Source: T1Sed10-7 sp047921175 (GTDB taxonomy: Bacteria > Actinomycetota > Nitriliruptoria > Nitriliruptorales > Nitriliruptoraceae). Taken from it: a stretch of 64,000 bases of DNA. The notes under the pieces were generated by a model. The model had not been told where the DNA came from and did not search any database. It worked only from the letters and a program-made list of their open reading frames with translations. A program made the translations under genes and the position numbers. The DNA lies in NCBI GenBank assembly GCA_047921175.1, contig JBLRWQ010000001.1, positions 46,503-110,502 of the forward strand, read 5' to 3'. Every line of letters starts with the position of its first letter. Positions within the stretch are counted from its first letter, which is position 1. Of the stretch, positions 60,488-64,000 are shown piece by piece.

Positions 60488-61428
60488 ACACCCGCCGGGA
60501 AGGTGTCGAGGGCGAGCATGGCGGCCCCCACCACACCGGCGTCGTCACCGAGCTCGGCGAGCAGGATCGGCGGCGCCGTCCGCCACCTCGACCCGACCAG
60601 GTGCGAGGCCATCGTCTCCTGCGCGGCCGGCTGCATCCAGCGGACCGCCGCCTCCGCCGCCCCGCCACCGAGCAGGATCACCTCCGGGTCGAGGACGTTC
60701 ACGACGTTCGCCAGGGCCACCCCGAGCCAGGTGCCGGCCTCGCGCAGGACCTCGATGGCGACCTCGTCGCCGGTGCGGGCAGCGCCGGTGACATCCGGCC
60801 CCATGACCTGGTCCAGCTCGCGCAGGCTCGTCACCGTGGTCGGGTCGATCAGGCGGTCGCGGGCCAGCGCGCCGATGGCGGAGCCGGAGGCGTAGGCCTC
60901 GACGCAGCCGCGGTTCCCGCACGGGCAGGGCCGGCCGCCCTCGGAGACCACGATGTGGCCGAGCTCACCGGCGAACCCTCCCGCCCCGGTCACCAGCCTG
61001 CCGGCGACGACGACGCCGCCCCCGACCCCGGTCCCGAGCGTCACCAGCACCAGGTCGCGGTGGTCCCGGCCCGCACCGACGCGCTGCTCGCCGAGGGCGG
61101 CCACCGAGGCGTCGTTGGCGACCACCACCTCGGCGCCGGTGCCGTCCCGCAGCCGCGCGGCCAGCGGCAGGTCCCGGATCCCGATGTTCGGCCCGTAGCG
61201 GACCGTGCCGTCGGCGGTCACGAGCCCCGCGATACCCATGCCCACCGGGAGATCCGGACCATGCCGGGCCTGGACGTCGTGGATCAACTCGACCACCGTC
61301 GCGACCAGCGAGGTCGGGTCCTCCGCCGGGGTCGGCCGGCGGTCCCGGTCGACGATACGCCCGTCCGGCGTCACGACGGCCGCCCGCAGCTGCGTGCCTC
61401 CGATGTCGATACCCAGTGCACCGGTCAT
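60484..61428 (-). CDS. ROK-family sugar kinase (glucokinase-like)
   Basis: 314 residues. The phosphate loop D-I-G-G-T-Q-L near residues 7-13, G-T-G-V-G-G-G-V near 130, E-L-G-H near 149 and the zinc motif C-P-C-G-N-R-G-C near 165-172 are present. Phosphorylates a hexose, probably glucose, as in other actinobacterial ROK kinases. No DNA-binding domain, so an enzyme rather than a repressor. Overlaps its neighbours by 4 bases on each side. Confidence 0.92.
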   Translation of the reverse strand: MTGALGIDIGGTQLRAAVVTPDGRIVDRDRRPTPAEDPTSLVATVVELIHDVQARHGPDLPVGMGIAGLVTADGTVRYGPNIGIRDLPLAARLRDGTGAEVVVANDASVAALGEQRVGAGRDHRDLVLVTLGTGVGGGVVVAGRLVTGAGGFAGELGHIVVSEGGRPCPCGNRGCVEAYASGSAIGALARDRLIDPTTVTSLRELDQVMGPDVTGAARTGDEVAIEVLREAGTWLGVALANVVNVLDPEVILLGGGAAEAAVRWMQPAAQETMASHLVGSRWRTAPPILLAELGDDAGVVGAAMLALDTFPAGV

Positions 61429-61820
61429 GCTCCGCCTCCGTCCTCGCCCGCCGTCCGATCGCTGTCGTCGCGCTCGAGGTCGATGCGCTGCAACCGATCG
61501 GACGGCTGGCGCGCCGCCTCCGGTCCGGGGTCGGGCGGCTCCATCAGGGCCCGTGCCGCCGCCGCGAGGTGCCGTGCCGCCTCGGTGAGGTGCTCGACCA
61601 GCTCCGGGCGCGTCTCCTCCAGGGTCCGGGCGAGGCTGCACAGCGGGCAGATGCCGCACAGCTCCGGCCGGTGCGGTGCCGGCGGTCCGGCCGCGTCGGC
61701 GCCGTCGTCCGTGTCGGCGCGGGAGCGCCGGGCGGTGCGGAACGCCTCGATGGGGTCGAGATCGTCCAGGGGCCCGGCCGCGTCCGGCGAGGCCCACCAC
61801 GGTCGTGGCGTCCCGGTCAC
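61425..61820 (-). CDS. Small hypothetical protein with C-x2-C-x2-C motif
   Basis: 131 residues. The centre has L-C-G-I-C-P-L-C-S with three Cys, followed by a helix (A-R-T-L-E-E-T-R-P-E-L-V-E-H-L-T-E-A-A-R-H-L). The ends are Pro/Asp/Arg-rich and probably disordered. The Cys motif could bind zinc or a metal cluster. 4-base overlaps with the ArsA-like and ROK genes indicate translational coupling. Similar small genes next to an ArsA-like ATPase and ROK kinase occur in other actinobacteria to my knowledge, with no known role. Confidence 0.75.
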   Translation of the reverse strand: MTGTPRPWWASPDAAGPLDDLDPIEAFRTARRSRADTDDGADAAGPPAPHRPELCGICPLCSLARTLEETRPELVEHLTEAARHLAAAARALMEPPDPGPEAARQPSDRLQRIDLERDDSDRTAGEDGGGA

Positions 61821-63097
61821 GGTCGCGCCACCGGAACCGGCTCCGCCACGAAGCGGACCTCGAGCACCCCGTCGGCCAGCCGTGCCCCGTCGACGCGACG
61901 TCGACGCAGCACCGCCGGGAGCGGCACGTTGCGGCGCCGGGCCCCGACGGTCACCTGCAGGTCGTCGCCGGCCCGCGACAGCGTCAGGTCGTCGTCGGTG
62001 GCGAAGGGCAGGGCGAGCCGCAGCACGTGCCGGCCGTCCTCCACCTCGACGCGGAGCGGTCGCTGCCGATGCAGCACCGCAGCCGGATCACGGGCACCGT
62101 AGGTCAGCTCGCCGAGGCGCAGCAGGGCCGTACCGCCGACGACCTCGTCCTCCAGGAGGGGCACCTCCAGCACCGGCACGGGCGCGAAGTCGCGCCGGGC
62201 CGTGGCCACGTGCTCGACGTGTCGTGCCCGCCACCGTTCCAGGTAGGGGGTGTCCACCGCCGGCGGCAGGATGCGGTTGACGATCACCGCGTCGATCCCG
62301 TAGCCGAACAACGACAGGGCGGTGGCGGTCCGGGTCGCCTCCGCCAGCACCAGCCGCTCCGGGTTGACCACGAGCCGGACCGTGCTGCGCGCGGTGTCGG
62401 TCAGCAACGCGTGGACCGCGGCGAGGTTGCCGTGCACGTCGCTGACGGCGTCCACCACCTCGGTGTCGGGGAGCGGCAGCAGGGAGCCGGCCGGTCCGCG
62501 CGTGCGCGCCAACGGGGCGACCGCGCGCTTGAGGGTGCGTCCCGGGCCCAGCACCCGGTCACCGTAGAACCGCAGCGCGTCCGGGAGGCTGAGCAGCTTG
62601 AGGGTCTCGGCCGTCGGCGCGCAGTCGACCACGACCAGGTCGTAGGCCCCGCTGGCGACCTGGTCGCGCAGGTCGAACAGGGCGAACAGCTCCTCGAGGC
62701 CGGGCAGGAGCACCAGCTCCTCGGCCACGACCTCATCGACCCCGCCCCAGGACAGCAGCGCGGCCAGGTAGGCGTGGACCTGCCCCCAGTGGCGTTCGAG
62801 GCGCCGCTGCGCATCGAGCTGCTGGGCGTGGACCTCCACGTCACCCACCGCGACGGGGACCGGCCGATCACCGAGCGGGGTCGCGAAGGCATCCGCGAGG
62901 GAGTGCGCCGCATCCGTCGAGGTGACCAGCACACGGGCGCCACGACGGGCTGCTGCCACGGCGGACGCCGCGGCGATCGAGGTCTTCCCGACGCCGCCCT
63001 TGCCGGTGAACAGGACCACGCGGGTCAGGGCCGTCTCCGGTGCCGGGGGTTGCTGCGCGCCTGCGAGGCTAGTGACTACGGGGGCCGGGTGTGCCAT
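61817..63097 (-). CDS. ArsA/GET3-family ATPase
   Basis: 426 residues. Deviant Walker A G-K-G-G-V-G-K-T near 32-39, T-D-A-A-H-S-L-A (switch I) near 63 and V-V-V-D-C-A-P-T-A-E-T-L (switch II) near 155 are clear; a C-terminal beta domain with Arg/Val-rich strands resembles the small HSP-like (alpha-crystallin) tail seen in many bacterial ArsA homologues. There is no arsenic operon context; actinobacterial members have unknown clients. Start is uncertain: ATG 63097 has no Shine-Dalgarno, and a later GTG just before the P-loop is possible. Confidence 0.88.
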   Translation of the reverse strand: MAHPAPVVTSLAGAQQPPAPETALTRVVLFTGKGGVGKTSIAAASAVAAARRGARVLVTSTDAAHSLADAFATPLGDRPVPVAVGDVEVHAQQLDAQRRLERHWGQVHAYLAALLSWGGVDEVVAEELVLLPGLEELFALFDLRDQVASGAYDLVVVDCAPTAETLKLLSLPDALRFYGDRVLGPGRTLKRAVAPLARTRGPAGSLLPLPDTEVVDAVSDVHGNLAAVHALLTDTARSTVRLVVNPERLVLAEATRTATALSLFGYGIDAVIVNRILPPAVDTPYLERWRARHVEHVATARRDFAPVPVLEVPLLEDEVVGGTALLRLGELTYGARDPAAVLHRQRPLRVEVEDGRHVLRLALPFATDDDLTLSRAGDDLQVTVGARRRNVPLPAVLRRRRVDGARLADGVLEVRFVAEPVPVARP

Positions 63098-63107
63098 CAA
63101 CGACCGC

Positions 63108-63665
63108 TCAGCAGCCGGGTAGCGCGCGCAGCTGGTAGCCCTGGTCGGTCAGCGCCGCCAGCAGCTGTGCCGTGGCGGCGACGGTCTGCTGCCGGTCCCG
63201 CCGACCATCGTGGAGCAGCACGACCGAGCCGGGACGCACGCGCGCGAGGACGTGGTCGACGATGGCGGTCGTCCCTGGGCGCTCCCAGTCGCGGGGATCC
63301 AGGTCCCACAGCACCATGCGAAGCCCGAGGTCCGTGACACGAGCCGTCACGGTGTCGTCGCGGTCACCGTAGGGCGGACGGAGGCAGGCCGGCCGCGTGC
63401 CGGTCGCCGCCGCGATCGCGTCCTGGGTGTCCACCACCTCGCGGGTGAGAGCGGCGGTCGACAGGCCCGGCAACCGCGCATGGGACCACGTGTGGTTCCC
63501 GATCGCGTGACCGTCGCCGACGATGCGGGCGGCGACGCCGGGGTGCTGGACCACCTCCGACCCGAGGACGAAGAAGGTCGCGCGGGCGCCGTAGGCGGCC
63601 AGGAGGTCGAGCACCTCCGGGGTGTAGGTGGGGTGCGGACCATCGTCGAAGGTGAGGTAGACCAC
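63108..63665 (-). CDS. Polysaccharide deacetylase (NodB domain)
   Basis: 185 residues from GTG 63665, which has GGGGAGGG 5 bases upstream. Metal and catalytic motifs: T-F-D-D-G-P near 4-9 and H-T-W-S-H near 60-64, then R-P-P-Y-G near 97-101 and L-W-D-L-D-P-R-D-W near 123. Carbohydrate esterase family 4 enzymes deacetylate peptidoglycan, chitin or other polysaccharides. No signal peptide is visible at this start. The same frame is open upstream without protein-like composition, and a different frame carries a good-looking gene upstream. It lies 10 bases before the ArsA-like gene. Confidence 0.85.
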   Translation of the reverse strand: MVYLTFDDGPHPTYTPEVLDLLAAYGARATFFVLGSEVVQHPGVAARIVGDGHAIGNHTWSHARLPGLSTAALTREVVDTQDAIAAATGTRPACLRPPYGDRDDTVTARVTDLGLRMVLWDLDPRDWERPGTTAIVDHVLARVRPGSVVLLHDGRRDRQQTVAATAQLLAALTDQGYQLRALPGC

Positions 63666-64000
63666 CGCGCCCTCCCCGGTCGGACGTGGCGACGGGGCGG
63701 CCCCCGCCCGCAATCGACGCGAAGCGAGCGACGACGGCCGCGATGTCGGCACTGCGTTCGTAGTTGTCCCCCGTGTGCACGACGATGTCGAACACGTAGC
63801 GTTCGAGGCGCGGGCCGAACGTCTGCCTGATCGCACCCTTCAAGGCAGCACCCGCCAACGACAGCACGTGATCGCCCTTCATGCGGAAGCGCGGCACGGG
63901 GATGACGATCTGGAGGAACCGAACGCGCTTCTCGAAGGGGCGCATCATGTAGAGCTTGCGCTCGAGCTTCCAGGGCAGGAGCCCGTCGGGCTCGTACACG
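63364..64000 (-). CDS. Unrecognised gene fragment at the right edge; real C-terminus unclear
   Basis: A minus-strand frame enters from the right edge. About 100 residues (64000 to about 63700) look like a real protein: L-P-W-K-L-E-R-K-L-Y-M-M-R-P-F-E-K, V-R-F-L-Q-I-V-I-P-V-P-R-F, and F-D-I-V-V-H-T-G-D-N-Y-E. After about 63700 the composition turns to the Arg/Gly/Pro/His-rich type of shadow frames, and the frame stays open to 63364 inside the deacetylase gene. Either the protein has a frameshift near the G-run at 63688-63705, or a long overlapping tail. The V-V-H-T-G-D-N piece is reminiscent of metallophosphoesterases but not enough to name it. Confidence 0.4.
   Translation of the reverse strand, partial: VYEPDGLLPWKLERKLYMMRPFEKRVRFLQIVIPVPRFRMKGDHVLSLAGAALKGAIRQTFGPRLERYVFDIVVHTGDNYERSADIAAVVARFASIAGGGRPVATSDRGGRGGLPHLRRWSAPHLHPGGARPPGRLRRPRDLLRPRVGGGPAPRRRRPHRRRRSRDREPHVVPCAVAGPVDRRSHPRGGGHPGRDRGGDRHAAGLPPSALR

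Noticed and set aside
63784..63804. LexA-like half-sites TCGAAC and GTTCGA
   Set aside because: The spacing is 7 bases, not 4, and the site is inside coding sequence.

Overview
The window is GC-rich bacterial chromosome (well over 70% GC by eye, with GTG starts about as common as ATG). It looks like a high-GC actinobacterium outside the well-studied genera, possibly of the Nitriliruptoria/Euzebya kind, though the lineage is inference only. Supporting traits are sepF, yggT and divIVA next to ftsZ with no ftsA, a meso-DAP type MurE, actinobacterial LexA boxes (CGAAC-N4-GTTCG), dnaE2, a PASTA-domain kinase, a DUF3040 protein and a T-box leader before ileS. No rRNA, tRNA, CRISPR array, insertion sequence or prophage was seen.

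Region 1 (1-24980) is a division and cell-wall (dcw) cluster on the minus strand. Read in transcription order it runs mraZ, rsmH, ftsL-like, ftsI, murE, murF, mraY, murD, ftsW, murG, murC, murB, ftsQ, ftsZ, pgeF/yfiH, yggS, sepF, yggT, divIVA. From murE to ftsQ all eight junctions are 4-base ATGA/GTGA overlaps. A promoter overlapped by 10-bp periodic AGTGG repeats (a MraZ-type operator) starts the cluster. ftsZ has its own 304-bp upstream region with a 21-bp palindrome. ileS, with a T-box leader, and a small membrane gene lie on the plus strand between divIVA and traR-lspA-rluA.

Region 2 (25121-30820) holds a TetR repressor with a palindromic operator, then moxR-DUF58-transglutaminase as one plus-strand operon, then a DUF3040 gene.

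Region 3 (30964-44291) is the most interesting part. Three separate transcription units have near-perfect actinobacterial LexA boxes: dinB (Pol IV), dnaE2 and a DUF6504 gene. Between them lie an enoyl-CoA hydratase gene, a VOC protein, a FitAB/VapBC-like toxin-antitoxin pair with its operator, a HAD hydrolase, a small membrane protein, a sulfurtransferase/SufE divergent pair, an M20 amidohydrolase, a tandem hairpin repeat and a PPK2 gene. This reads as a dispersed SOS mutagenesis regulon with no imuA/imuB gene in the window.

Region 4 (44329-57584) holds an orphan glycine-betaine-type binding protein divergent from a lipoprotein with a thioredoxin-like tail, a PASTA kinase that is probably translated from a leaderless mRNA, a zinc-ribbon membrane protein, a Thermotoga-type DAHP synthase, an NAD-binding protein, threonine aldolase, inositol monophosphatase, MsrB, PlsC and several unknown genes.

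Region 5 (57588-64000) is a minus-strand operon with 4-base overlaps: polysaccharide deacetylase, ArsA-type ATPase, a small Cys-motif protein, ROK sugar kinase, endonuclease/phosphatase-fold protein and S9 peptidase. An unrecognised gene fragment lies at the right edge.
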